Part shown: piece by piece, positions 15,794-24,686 of the stretch | How positions within the stretch are numbered: position 1 is the first letter of the stretch | Layout of the letters: each line of letters opens with the position of its first letter | Source of the DNA: WHTB01 sp050699035 | Lineage (GTDB): Bacteria > Actinomycetota > Actinomycetes > Propionibacteriales > Nocardioidaceae | Direction: 5' to 3' | DNA length: 64,000 bases | Assembly: GCA_050699035.1 (NCBI GenBank) | Contig: JBOHDE010000001.1 | Coordinates: 1-64,000, forward strand | Position numbers and translations under genes: made by a program | The notes under the pieces: generated by a model | Told to the model about the DNA's origin: nothing | What the model saw: the letters and a program-made list of their open reading frames with translations, nothing else | Database searches by the model: none

Positions 15794-17085
15794 CGGGTCA
15801 GCCGAGCCAGGGACGCCTGGCGGTCGAGACGGTGTGGCGGATCGAGTCGGCACGCATCGTGGGTGCGCTCTCCCGGCTCACCGGCGACTTCGCGCTGGCC
15901 GAGGACCTGGCGCAGGAGGCGCTGGCCGAGGCGCTGGTGACCTGGCCGCGCGACGGTGTGCCCCGCAACCCGGCCGGCTGGCTGCTCACCGTGGGCCGGC
16001 GTCGCGCCATCGATGCGTTCCGCCGCCGCGCCGCCCTCGACGACCGGTACGCCACCCTGGCCCGTGACTTGGGCCAGGGCGGCGCCTCGTCGGGCGTGCG
16101 TACGCCCGGACCGGTCGTCGACGAGGAAAGCGACCTGTTGTGGGACCCCGACCGGATCGACGACGACGTCCTCTCCCTGGTGTTCGTCGCCTGCCACCCG
16201 GTGCTCAGCAGGGAGGCCCGCGTGGCGTTGACCCTGCGCGTGGTCGGCGGTCTCACCAGCGACGAGATCGCCCGCGCGTTCCTCATCCCCACCGCCACCG
16301 TGCAGGCCCGCATCACCAGAGCGAAGAAGACCCTGGCTGCGGCTCGGGTCCCGTTCGCCGTGCCGCCGCGGGAGGAACAGCGCGAGCGCCTCGGCTCGGT
16401 CCTCAGCGTGGTGTACCTCGTGTTCACCGAGAGCGCGAGCGCGACGTCCGGCCCGGAGTGGATGCGCGTGGACCTGGCCCGCGAGGCGCTGCGGATGGCC
16501 CGCGTACTCGCCCGGCTGGTGCCTGACGACGCCGAGGTGCACGGCCTCCTGGCACTCCTCGAGCTGACCGCCGCTCGGTTCCCCGCGCGCACCGATGCCG
16601 ACGGTCAGCCGGTGCTGCTCGAGGACCAGGACCGGCGGCGCTGGGACCTGGCCGCGATCCGGCGCGGCCGGGCAGCGCTCGCGACGGCGGAGAGGGTCGG
16701 GCGCGGCCTCGGCCCGTACGGCGTGCAGGCCGCGATCGCCGAGTGCCACGCGGTCGCTCCCTCGGTCGCGGAGACCGACTGGGAGCGGATAGTGCTGTTG
16801 TACGACGTGCTGGCCCGGCTGGCGCCCTCGCCGGTGGTCGCGCTCAACCGGGCGGTCGCGATCTCGATGGCCCGGGGCCCGGCGGCGGCCCTGGTGGAGG
16901 TGGACGCCCTCCGCGACGACGACCTGCTGCGCGGTTCGCACCTGCTGCCGAGCGTGCGCGGTGAGCTGCTCACGCGGATGGGCCGCACCGCTGAGGCCAG
17001 GTCGGAGCTGCAGCTCGCCGTCGAGCGCTGCGGCAACGACAAGGAGCGGGCCGTCCTCGAGCGCAAGCTGGCCGCGCTGGGCTGA
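15790..17085 (+). CDS. ECF42-type sigma factor, second copy
   Basis: The 431-residue product starts at a GTG that overlaps the DGPF stop. It shows region 2 (FALAEDLAQEALAEALVTW; GWLLTVGRRRAIDAFRRR) and region 4 (VVGGLTSDEIARAFLIP). The ECF42 extension follows with YLVFTESASATSG and a helical C-terminal half (GPYGVQAAIAECHAV; LLTRMGRTAEARSEL). The usual YLIFNEGY is altered to YLVFTESA, so the two copies here are diverged paralogues and not a recent duplication. No anti-sigma gene is adjacent. Confidence 0.88.
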   Translation: MTGQPSQGRLAVETVWRIESARIVGALSRLTGDFALAEDLAQEALAEALVTWPRDGVPRNPAGWLLTVGRRRAIDAFRRRAALDDRYATLARDLGQGGASSGVRTPGPVVDEESDLLWDPDRIDDDVLSLVFVACHPVLSREARVALTLRVVGGLTSDEIARAFLIPTATVQARITRAKKTLAAARVPFAVPPREEQRERLGSVLSVVYLVFTESASATSGPEWMRVDLAREALRMARVLARLVPDDAEVHGLLALLELTAARFPARTDADGQPVLLEDQDRRRWDLAAIRRGRAALATAERVGRGLGPYGVQAAIAECHAVAPSVAETDWERIVLLYDVLARLAPSPVVALNRAVAISMARGPAAALVEVDALRDDDLLRGSHLLPSVRGELLTRMGRTAEARSELQLAVERCGNDKERAVLERKLAALG

Positions 17086-17283
17086 GCGCCCTCGCGACCC
17101 ACCCGAGCGGCCCGCCTCGATCGGCAACGCCGTGGTGGCGAGCAACCGGGGATCGGGTCCGCGGCTCTTCGCCGAGCACGACGTACCCGGCACGCTGTCG
17201 CTGGCGGCTTGTGAGTCGTACGAGAGCGGAGTGCTGTACCTGTCCTACCGACCGCAGGCCTAGCCGAGGTCGGCACCTGCTGA

Positions 17284-18744
17284 CTAGCCCGCCGCTGATT
17301 TGCCGAGGTCGTGGGTGAGTCCGCGGCGGTCGCAGAGGTAGAGGCGGCCTTCGGGGGTGCGCCAGATGTAGATGCCGGGTTCGGGTTGTTTGACGCGCCA
17401 GCCGTTGGCGAAGGTCTTGGTCCGGTGGAGGCGGCGTCGGAGTGGTGCGCCGTTGTCCAGTGTGGTGGGGCCGCCGAGGTTGCGGGGCAGGGTGTGGTCG
17501 AGGTCGTCGGAGTCTTTGGACTGGGCGTCGGCGTAGGGGAACGGGTTCCAGGGGTTGGCCAGCAGCACCGCTTCGCGGAGGGTACCGGTGAAGTCGGTGC
17601 CGAGGGTGCCGGTGAAGTGGATGTTGTCGAGGTCGATCACGGGTTTGATGGTGACGTGGTGGTGGCGGAGCCGGTCGAAGGCTTGTTCGGCGGTGATCGG
17701 GCCGTGTCCGGTCAGGTCGACGGGTCCGGTCTGGGTCTGCCAGGTGTGGGGGTCGAGGTGCATCACGATGGTGGCGGTGGGCCAGAGGGTGTGGTCGATC
17801 AGATCGGCGGGCTCGGGCAGGTCGAGGCGCCAGATCCCGGGCACCAGCTGCTGGTGGCCGTCGGGGTCGGTGTCGGTGCGGCAGTCGACCGAGGTGGGCC
17901 AGGGGAGTGGTTGGTCGCCGGTCTGCCAGGCGCGGTGCCGGCGGGCCAGCGCCATGGTGGCGGCGGGGTTGGCCAGCCAGCCGATCGCGGCGGCGCGGCG
18001 GATGTCTTTGGCCCGGGTGTCACCCAGGTCGCGCAGCAGGTCGGCGACGTGGTCGACGGCGGCATCGAACGCCATCCCGTCCAGGGCGTCGACGTCGGCC
18101 AGGATCTGGCAGTTGCCGTGCTCGTCCTTGGACACCGCGACCTGGCGCCGGCCGGTGGCGGCGTCGGTGCGGCGGTCGGCCTCGGCCGGGTCGACCGCGA
18201 TCAGCACCTTGTCGATCTCCTGCTCGAGGCGGCGCGGCCCGACCTTCTCGGCGATCGGCGCGATCGCCTCGTCGAGGCGACGTGCGGCCAGCTGCGACAG
18301 CCCGTGCGCGGCGCGGAGGACCTGCCGCACCTTCACCGGCGCGACCTCGCCGGCGGCCAGCCGGGCGAACAGTCGCGGCATCCGGTGCCGCAGGTCCAAC
18401 GCGTCGCCGAGCTGGCCGAACGCCCGGCCGTGCGACCAGCCGGCCGCGACCGCGAGCTCGTCGACCGCGAACTCCGCGACCTGGGGCGTGCCGTCTCCGC
18501 CGGGCTGCTGGGCACGCTCGGCCCACAGCCGGCCCGGCCGGTCGGGCTGCTCGGGTGGGTGGATGTCGGCGTAGTGGCCGAGCATCTCGACCCGTCGGCT
18601 CTCGCCGTACGCCTCGAACCGCTGCCAGCACCGCAGCCACACCAGCAGCTGCTCGTGGTCGAGGTCGGTGGGGTCGACGGTCAGCAGCTCCTGGGCCAGC
18701 TGTGGCCCCGGCGCCATCGCGTCCACCCGCACCATGTCGAACAT
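17284..18744 (-). CDS. DUF222 (13E12-type) HNH endonuclease-like protein
   Basis: The 486-residue protein has the actinobacterial 13E12/DUF222 layout: a helical DUF222 region (about residues 30-330, with VAPVKVRQVLRAAHG and QILADVDALDGMAFD), then a C-terminal HNH-like part (about 400-486; DLDHTLPRNLGGPTTLDNG, where DLDHT carries the core D-H). The exact function of this abundant family is not established. ATG 18744 lies inside a perfect LexA box and seven bases after TAGACT, so a leaderless, DNA-damage-inducible transcript is likely. Another in-frame ATG is three codons downstream. Confidence 0.85.
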   Translation of the reverse strand: MFDMVRVDAMAPGPQLAQELLTVDPTDLDHEQLLVWLRCWQRFEAYGESRRVEMLGHYADIHPPEQPDRPGRLWAERAQQPGGDGTPQVAEFAVDELAVAAGWSHGRAFGQLGDALDLRHRMPRLFARLAAGEVAPVKVRQVLRAAHGLSQLAARRLDEAIAPIAEKVGPRRLEQEIDKVLIAVDPAEADRRTDAATGRRQVAVSKDEHGNCQILADVDALDGMAFDAAVDHVADLLRDLGDTRAKDIRRAAAIGWLANPAATMALARRHRAWQTGDQPLPWPTSVDCRTDTDPDGHQQLVPGIWRLDLPEPADLIDHTLWPTATIVMHLDPHTWQTQTGPVDLTGHGPITAEQAFDRLRHHHVTIKPVIDLDNIHFTGTLGTDFTGTLREAVLLANPWNPFPYADAQSKDSDDLDHTLPRNLGGPTTLDNGAPLRRRLHRTKTFANGWRVKQPEPGIYIWRTPEGRLYLCDRRGLTHDLGKSAAG

Positions 18745-18752
18745 ATGTTCGA
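18737..18752 (-). promoter_or_regulatory. LexA (SOS) box overlapping the HNH gene start
   Basis: TCGAACATATGTTCGA is a perfect 16-bp palindrome that fits the actinobacterial SOS box TCGAAC-N4-GTTCGA exactly. It covers the start codon. The upstream TAGACT (18757-18752, overlapping by one base) would place the transcription start within the box. LexA bound here would block initiation. Some 13E12-type genes of mycobacteria are known LexA targets. Confidence 0.75.
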
Positions 18753-18962
18753 GTCTATCAGGTGTGCAATGGCGGCGCCAGTTTTTTCCTTGCCCTGTTG
18801 ACAAAGAACTCATCCACCACCAGTCCGCTGCCCGGCACCGGGCCGGCCCCATCGCTCGCTGTCGTCTGGGGCCTATCGACGCGCGAAGGGGAACTCGACT
18901 ACTTTTGGACCCGCACCGTTCAATGAGCAGTTTCATCCTCGGGGATTCCTGGAGGCGCACCC

Positions 18963-20093
18963 ATGAAACGCCAATTGTTCGCCATTACTGCTGCGGTCAC
19001 GCTGATCCCGCTGGCACTGGTCGCGCCCGCGGTGGCCGACCCTCAGAGCACACCGAACGGGCCCTGGCCGGGCGAGAACGACTCCAACATCGCGGCCATC
19101 CGCAGCTACGAACAGCTGTGGAGCACACTCGAGAACATCGAGGGCCACGCCAAGGGCACGTTCGACCTCAGCCCGGCGCCACTCACGTCCAACACCGGGC
19201 GGGAGATTCCGGTTGTCAGCATCGGTGACGGGCCGACCTCGGTGATGCTGATCGCCAACCAGCACGGCAACGAGTACGTCGTCAGCGAGGCGATGATCGA
19301 GATCGTCAAGGGGCTCAGCGGGAGCTCGGCGAAGGCCCGCGAGATGCGCGACAAGCTGTCGGTGACGATCGTCCCGCGGGTCAACGTCGACGGCTTCGAC
19401 GCCGACGTCTTCGACACATCGGGCGACACGACGCCCTGGCGACAGAACTACGACCCGAGCTGCACCGTGGAGCCGTGTGACCCGTTCTACGAGCTCGGCC
19501 GGGGCTACGACATCAACCGCTACCACTCGTACTCCGCTAACGCCTTCGACCACCCCTACCGGGAAGGTGACGACAACCTCAACCCGGTGCCGGAGTCGAT
19601 TGCGATGCGGCTGCTCTGGGACGAGCGCCAGCCCGAGCTGGTGGTCGACTTCCACCACCAGGGATCCTTCGTGGATGAGGACGGCGGCATGATCACCGGG
19701 TCGACGATGTGGCCGAACGCGCTCGACGAGGCGGCGGAGATGGGGATCTCGGACGAGTTCGCCGAGACCATCACCCTGTCCAAGCGTGCGGTCTCGAAGA
19801 TGCTGACCGCGCTGGACCAGTACGGCTACGCCAACATCACCCGGTATCCCAGCACCTCCACCCCGGGTATCGCCCGTAACGCCTACGGTTTGCTCGGCTC
19901 GGCGTCCGTGCTGTTCGAGATGCGTGGCGGTATCGAGGCCAAGTCCAACGGCTACATCACCAAGACCGCGCAGGTCGCTGCCGCGTCGGTCCTGGAGGCA
20001 GCCGCCGACGGGACGTTGTGGACCACGAGTACGGCGCCGGCCGACCAGATCCGTGAGCGCGGCGAAGACCTCGACAACCCCCATCACGAGTGA
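18963..20093 (+). CDS. Secreted M14 zinc carboxypeptidase
   Basis: The 376-residue protein begins with a Sec signal peptide (KRQLFAITAAVTLIPLALV; cleavage likely after AVA at about residue 25). The M14 zinc site follows: H101 and E104 in QHGNE, a His in DFHHQG (231/232), and the general-base Glu E319 in LFEMRGG. VNVDGFDA and YDINRYHSY are the usual substrate-site strands. It should act outside the cell on peptide C-termini. GGAGG lies eight bases before the ATG. The gene stands alone. Confidence 0.87.
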   Translation: MKRQLFAITAAVTLIPLALVAPAVADPQSTPNGPWPGENDSNIAAIRSYEQLWSTLENIEGHAKGTFDLSPAPLTSNTGREIPVVSIGDGPTSVMLIANQHGNEYVVSEAMIEIVKGLSGSSAKAREMRDKLSVTIVPRVNVDGFDADVFDTSGDTTPWRQNYDPSCTVEPCDPFYELGRGYDINRYHSYSANAFDHPYREGDDNLNPVPESIAMRLLWDERQPELVVDFHHQGSFVDEDGGMITGSTMWPNALDEAAEMGISDEFAETITLSKRAVSKMLTALDQYGYANITRYPSTSTPGIARNAYGLLGSASVLFEMRGGIEAKSNGYITKTAQVAAASVLEAAADGTLWTTSTAPADQIRERGEDLDNPHHE

Positions 20094-20138
20094 AGGGTTC
20101 CCACCGGTGCGGGGTGAGCTGGGCTGACAGGTGAGCCT

Positions 20139-21140
20139 CTGGAGGTAGCCTGCGACGAGTCCGGGTCGGAGGGCGAGAAACTCGTCGGCGGCAGTACGGA
20201 CGTGTTCGCGCACGCGAGCGTGTGCGTGGACGCCGATGTGGCGTCGGACTGCATCCGAGAGCTTCGCGCCCGGACTCGTTCGCCGGCGCAGGAGTACAAG
20301 GCCAGCGTCGTGCTCCGCGAGCGGAACCGGGCCGCGCTCTGCTGGCTGCTCGGGCCGACGGGGCCGCTGCCTGGGCACGCTCATGTGCACCTGACCGAGA
20401 AGTCGTTCTTCGTCGTGGGCGGAGCGGTCGACCTGCTGGTCGGCGGGTCGACCGACTCCGTGGCAGCGATGGCTGCGCAGCTGCACCAGCAGGGACCGGG
20501 TACGTTCGGCCGCGATCCGTGGTCGGCGTTCCTGGCGGCGTTCAACGACCTGATCCGCGCCAAGAGTGCCGTCGACGTGGCGACGTCGGCCGGCACGTTC
20601 TTTCGGCTTGTTGACGGACTGCGACTCGGCGGCGCCGACGGCCGGGTCGGCGAACTCATGGCCCGGCTGTCTTACGCCGAGGCGGACTCCCTGCTCGGGC
20701 AGCTGCTCGACACCACCAGGATGGATCCGCTGCGGAACCCGCTGTTCCCCGCCATCGTCCATGCCGTCGGCTACTGGGGCGCGGGTGGACGGCCCGTGTC
20801 GATCGTCCACGATGTGCAGCACGCGCTCACCGCTGAACGCATCGCGCACCTGCAGGAGATCAGTGGCACGCCCCGGATCGGTCGACTGGCCGGCGTCAGG
20901 CTGGTCGACTCACGATCCGACCCACGGGTCCAGGTCGCCGACCTGCTGGCCGGAGCCGCGCGCCGGATCGCCTCCGACGCGCTCAACGGCAGCGGCGACG
21001 CCGAGCTGCTGGACCTGCTCAGCGAGTACGTCGACCACGACTCGATCTGGGGAGACCAGCGCAGCTGGGCCCGGCTGGCCCCCTCGACGGCCCGTAGAAG
21101 ATTGCCCAATTGGGCAAAATTCGACCTCGGACCCGCGTGA
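20139..21140 (+). CDS. DUF3800-like protein
   Basis: The family's N-terminal D-E-S-G appears as VACDESGSEGEKLVGG at once after the proposed start. The C-terminal DSRSDPRVQVADLLAGAARR has the conserved Q-x-x-D-L-x-A-G. DUF3800 has an RNase H-like fold and is often linked to mobile elements or defence, but its activity is undefined. No ATG or GTG precedes the DESG motif in frame after the stop at 20115, so the start would be CTG 20139 (or CTG 20124). GTG 20202 would remove the motif. The start is therefore uncertain. Confidence 0.6.
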   Translation: MEVACDESGSEGEKLVGGSTDVFAHASVCVDADVASDCIRELRARTRSPAQEYKASVVLRERNRAALCWLLGPTGPLPGHAHVHLTEKSFFVVGGAVDLLVGGSTDSVAAMAAQLHQQGPGTFGRDPWSAFLAAFNDLIRAKSAVDVATSAGTFFRLVDGLRLGGADGRVGELMARLSYAEADSLLGQLLDTTRMDPLRNPLFPAIVHAVGYWGAGGRPVSIVHDVQHALTAERIAHLQEISGTPRIGRLAGVRLVDSRSDPRVQVADLLAGAARRIASDALNGSGDAELLDLLSEYVDHDSIWGDQRSWARLAPSTARRRLPNWAKFDLGPA

Positions 21141-21178
21141 ACCGGGTCGAACTTTGCCCAATTGGGCAAAGTTCGACC
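21102..21178. repeat. Pair of long palindromes after the DUF3800 gene
   Basis: A 34-bp perfect inverted repeat spans 21145-21178 (half-site GGTCGAACTTTGCCCAA). A second copy of its core TTGCCCAATTGGGCAA at 21102-21117 continues with nearly the same right arm (AAATTCGACCTCGG against AAGTTCGACCTCGG). The first overlaps the last codons of the DUF3800 gene. The pair could form strong hairpins, and the second could terminate transcription, or they may be a repeated operator-like site. Confidence 0.6.
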
Positions 21179-21262
21179 TCGGTCGCGGCTGCCGACGGAC
21201 TTCCGACACGCGAGCACCGCCAGTTCCCCGGGACACTGGTCCGGCGCCAGCGCCGACCCTCC

Positions 21263-21286
21263 TTCGCGCCGAGGTTGCGCTTATGT
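21263..21286 (+). repeat. Dispersed intergenic repeat unit (GAGGTTGCGC family)
   Basis: TTCGCGCCGAGGTTGCGC followed by TTATGT matches the repeat found eight more times at 33269, 34016 and 41181-41458. This isolated copy differs only in the last bases. Confidence 0.6.
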
Positions 21287-21295
21287 ACAACGGGG

Positions 21296-21793
21296 TCAGT
21301 CGTCGAGGACTGTCAGGTCGAGCTCGCGGAGGCGTTCCGGATCGGCGAGTACGTCGATCTCGACGATCCGTCCGCACCCTGCACCCGTCGGCGTGCCCGG
21401 CTCGCCAGCTGCCGGGCCGCGGCCGCACTGCGATCCACGATCGAGGCGATGTCGTCGAAGGGAACGGCGAACATGTCGTGCAGGACGAAGGCGAGGCGCT
21501 CGGCCGGAGGCAGCGTCTCCAGGACGACGAGCAGGGCCAGGCCGACCGAGTCGGCCGGCAGAGCCTGCTGCTCGGGGTCGATCCGGTCCGCGCTGCTGAT
21601 CAGCGGGTCGGGTACGTGCACGTCCAGCGACGCCTCGCGCCGCGACGTGCGCGAGCGCAGCAGGTTGAGGGACACCCGGGCGACGGCGGTCGTCAGTCAT
21701 CCCCCAGGTTCTCGACGTCGCTGGCATCCGGTAGGCCACTGCCCGCAGATGGCTGCGGTGTGCCTCGAACTGCTCCGCCAGGAACTCGTCCAT
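21296..21793 (-). pseudogene. ECF41 (SigJ-like) sigma factor pseudogene
   Basis: From ATG 21793 the product reads MDEFLAEQFEAHRSHLRAVA then YRM, a normal SigJ start. Most of region 2 is missing. ASDVENLG and, in another frame, ARVSLNLLRSR follow. Region 4 is intact in a third frame (LPPAERLAFVLHDMFAVPF; RQLASRARRRVQG). The SnoaL-like domain is deleted except for its end, VEIDVLADPERLRELDL. Two deletions and at least two frameshifts make a functional protein impossible. A promoter with a perfect ECF41 -35 survives upstream. Confidence 0.8.
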
Positions 21794-21828
21794 CGGTCCA
21801 CTCCTCAGTCACGTCGGGTCACAGCAAT

Positions 21829-21855
21829 GACCGACGAAACCCCGCCGATGTGACA
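21829..21855 (-). promoter_or_regulatory. ECF41-type promoter before the sigma pseudogene
   Basis: TGTCACA (21855-21849 on the minus strand) is followed after 16 bp by GGTC (21832-21829). The -35 agrees fully with the ECF41 consensus, and the -10 differs at one of four bases from CGTC. It may still fire under the intact ECF41 factor of the window. Confidence 0.4.
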
Positions 21856-21881
21856 AAGCCAGTGAGGCCGGCCGGCGACAT

Positions 21882-23273
21882 CTAGGACGCGCTCGGCGGG
21901 ATGTTCTGGTTGAGATGGAAGACGTTGTCCGGGTCGTAGGTGTCCTTGAGCGCGGTCAGCCGGGCCAGCTTGTCCGGGGAGTACGCCCGCCGCACACCGG
22001 CCTGTCCCTCGTCGCCGAGGGCGTTGACGTACGCGCCGCTCGCGAACGGCTCGAGGGTGGCGGAGTACGTCCGGGCGGCCGCCATCCGGTCGTCATCCTC
22101 GGCCGGGTCGGTCCACCGCGCGGCGGCGATGCACTCGAACTTCGTTGCCCGGTGGCTGAACGCGGTGGCGTCCTCGGGCACGTCGGCGATCGCTCCGCCG
22201 TACGCCTGGATACTCGCGGCCGGGAGCCCGTCGCCGCGTCCGTCCGCGGTCCCGCGGCGCAGGAACAGCTCGAGCGCCTCGTCGGGCAGCTCGCGGAAGT
22301 AGTTGCCCTTCCAGTACCGGCGCAGCGCGTGCTCCTCCAGGGTGTCGTCCATCTGCTGGAGGTCGACGTACGACGGCTCGACGACCCGTTCAGCGGCCGG
22401 CGTCCCGAGCTCGCGGAGCGTCGGAACGAGTCGGCGGCCGGCTGCAACGTCACCTACCCACACGAAGCCGGCGTTGGCCAGCACAGTGCCATGCAGCTCC
22501 GGCGGCAACGTCGGTGCTGGCCCGGCGTCGCCGACCCAGGCGGTGAACGTCGCCTCTCGGGGTGCCTGTGCGGCGAGGTCACGCCATCCGCGCAGGACGG
22601 GGAGAGCGTCGTCGACCGGGTAGAAGAACTCGGCGACGAGGGCCCGGGTGCCGACCGGGTGCAGCCGGAACTCGAACTCGGTGACCACCCCGAAGTTCCC
22701 GCCGCCGCCGCGAAGCCCCCAGTACAGGTCGGGGTTCTCGTCGGCGCTGGCGCGGACCAGGCTGCCCTCCGCAGTCACCATCTCGAACGCCACCACGTTG
22801 TCGCACGAGAGCCCGAGCTGACGGGCCAGCCACCCCATGCCGCCGCCGAGCGTCAGGCCCCCGACGCCGGTGTGCGACACGTTGCCGGCGGTCGTGGCCA
22901 GGCCGTGCTGCTGCGCCGCCAGGTCGAGCGCGCCGAGCATCGCGCCGCCCTGCACCCAGGCCCGTCGCCGCTGTGGGTCGACGCGCACGTCCCCCATCGG
23001 CGTCAGGTCGATCATCAGGCCGTCGTCGGGCACCGCCTTGCCGAGGATGCCGTGTCCGCCGCAGCGCACCCCGACCTCGAGGCCGTCGGCGCGGGCGGCC
23101 CGGACGGCGGCGGCGACATCGGCCGCGCTTCGGCAGCGGACGACCATCCGAGGGCGCCGGTCCACCATCGCGTTCCACACCGTGCGCGCCTTGTCGTACC
23201 CCGCAGTGCCCGGCAGGAGTACATCGCCCTCGATGCTCTCCCATGCTGCTACGACGTTCGTCACGGCTGCCAT
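21882..23273 (-). CDS. FAD-linked oxidoreductase of the BBE (berberine bridge) type
   Basis: The 463-residue enzyme has the FAD_binding_4 pattern: VRCGGHGILG with the His usually bound to FAD, then VGGLTLGGGMGWLARQLGLS and GGGGNFGVVTEFEF. The BBE C-terminal motif is YDPDNVFHLNQNIPP. The usual first Gly of GGGH is Cys here (RCGGH). Such enzymes oxidise sugars, alkaloids or phenols with oxygen; the substrate is unknown. ATG 23273 is preceded by GGAGGGG at short spacing, and GTG 23264 is an alternative. It is transcribed towards the ECF41 pseudogene. Confidence 0.87.
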   Translation of the reverse strand: MAAVTNVVAAWESIEGDVLLPGTAGYDKARTVWNAMVDRRPRMVVRCRSAADVAAAVRAARADGLEVGVRCGGHGILGKAVPDDGLMIDLTPMGDVRVDPQRRRAWVQGGAMLGALDLAAQQHGLATTAGNVSHTGVGGLTLGGGMGWLARQLGLSCDNVVAFEMVTAEGSLVRASADENPDLYWGLRGGGGNFGVVTEFEFRLHPVGTRALVAEFFYPVDDALPVLRGWRDLAAQAPREATFTAWVGDAGPAPTLPPELHGTVLANAGFVWVGDVAAGRRLVPTLRELGTPAAERVVEPSYVDLQQMDDTLEEHALRRYWKGNYFRELPDEALELFLRRGTADGRGDGLPAASIQAYGGAIADVPEDATAFSHRATKFECIAAARWTDPAEDDDRMAAARTYSATLEPFASGAYVNALGDEGQAGVRRAYSPDKLARLTALKDTYDPDNVFHLNQNIPPSAS

Positions 23274-23339
23274 CCCCCTCCATGCTGATTGGATCCTCCG
23301 GGACAGCATCGGCGAGGCAGTGCCGATCCGTAAAGCGGC

Positions 23340-24602
23340 TCAGCGTGGCGCGGGCGTACGAGAACGCCTCCGCCGAACGTTGACCAGCCAGAGAAGGGCG
23401 CCGACCACGAACACGGCAAGCCCGCTCAGCACGGACACGGTGGGCAGCGTCGCGGCCAGCACCAGGCACCCGGTCAGGCCGAGCAGGGGTACGGCGCGGG
23501 GAGGCGCACCCTCGTCGCGGCGCAGCGTGCGGGCTGACGCGTTCGCGATCGCGTAGTAGACGAGGACGCCGAACGACGAGAAGCCGATCGCGCCGCGCAG
23601 GTCGGCGACCAGCACCAGGACGACGACGGCGGCGCCGACGACCACCTCGGCCCGGTGCGGGACCTGCCGGACGGGGTGGACGACGTCGAGCGCCGCGGGC
23701 AGATGCCGGTCACGGGCCATCGCGAGCACGGTGCGCGAGACCCCGAGGACGAGCGCCAGCAGCGCGCCGAGCGCGGCGGCCGCCGCACCGACACGTACGA
23801 CCGGCGTCAGCCAGCCGGCGCCCGCGGCGGTCACCGCGTCGGCGAGCGGAGCAGTCGACATCGCCAACGCGGCCGGGCCGAGGGCCGACAGCGTGGCGAC
23901 CGCGACCGCGGCGTACACCACCAGGGCGATCGTCAACGCGATCGGGATCGCTCGCGGGATGGTCCGAGTCGGAACCTTCACCTCCTCGCCGAGGGTCGCG
24001 ATCCGGGCGTACCCGGCGAACGCGAAGAACAGGAGGCCCGCAGCCTGCAGCACGCCCCAGACCGACACCGCGGGCCCACCGCCGAACCCGACTCGACCAG
24101 TGTCGCCGCCGAGCAGCACCGCGCCGGCGACGGCCGCGAGCACGGCCAGCGAGAACCCGACGATCACCCGGGTCGCCAGCGCCGACTTGTGCACGCCGAG
24201 CAGGTTGAGCGAGGTCAGCGCCACGACGGCCCCGACCGCGAGCGGCCGTGCGTACGCGGGCGCGACGTACGCCCCGAACGTCAACGCCATCGCGGCGCAC
24301 GACGCGGTCTTGCCCACCACGAATCCCCAGCCGGCGAGGTATCCCCAGAAGTCGCCGAGCCGGCGCCGGCCGTAGACATAGGTGCCGCCGGACTCCGGGT
24401 AGAGGGCGGCGAGCCGCGCCGACGACACGGCGTTGCAGTAGGCCACCACGGCCGCGATCGCCAACGCGACGAGCAGCCAGCCGCCGGCTGCGGCGGCGGC
24501 CGGCGCGAAGGCCGCGAAGACGCCGGCACCGACCATCGCACCCAGCCCGACCACGACGGCGTCGAAGGTCCCCAGCCGGCGGGCCAACCGTGGGCCCGTC
24601 AC
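23340..24602 (-). CDS. APC-family amino acid/polyamine permease
   Basis: The 420-residue product has about twelve membrane helices and the APC opening LGTFDAVVVGLGAMVGAGVF, with the helix-1 break G-A-M-V-G-A-G. RLAALYPESGGTYVYGRRRL follows, then the helix-6 region LFFAFAGYARIATLGEEVK. The GTG start at 24602 has GAGGAG five bases upstream. A longer open frame continues upstream, but it is antisense to the antiporter gene and is not real. It is divergent from the antiporter. The substrate is probably an amino acid, from the family. Confidence 0.85.
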   Translation of the reverse strand: MTGPRLARRLGTFDAVVVGLGAMVGAGVFAAFAPAAAAAGGWLLVALAIAAVVAYCNAVSSARLAALYPESGGTYVYGRRRLGDFWGYLAGWGFVVGKTASCAAMALTFGAYVAPAYARPLAVGAVVALTSLNLLGVHKSALATRVIVGFSLAVLAAVAGAVLLGGDTGRVGFGGGPAVSVWGVLQAAGLLFFAFAGYARIATLGEEVKVPTRTIPRAIPIALTIALVVYAAVAVATLSALGPAALAMSTAPLADAVTAAGAGWLTPVVRVGAAAAALGALLALVLGVSRTVLAMARDRHLPAALDVVHPVRQVPHRAEVVVGAAVVVLVLVADLRGAIGFSSFGVLVYYAIANASARTLRRDEGAPPRAVPLLGLTGCLVLAATLPTVSVLSGLAVFVVGALLWLVNVRRRRSRTPAPR

Positions 24603-24686
24603 GCGGGCTCCTCGCCCGAGATCATCCGTTCGCCCCTGTTCGCACCAGATAGGATCCTGACCTGTCGATAGCGAGGGTACGGGCCG

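Noticed and set aside
17086..17283. A plus-strand tail with VVASNRGSGPRLFAEHDVPG after the second ECF42 gene
   Set aside because: No start codon or related family could be recognised; it may be a relic, but the evidence is too thin to call.
17311..18801. Plus-strand open frame of about 500 codons opposite the DUF222/HNH gene
   Set aside because: Gly/Val-rich shadow of the real gene; no motifs or ribosome-binding site.
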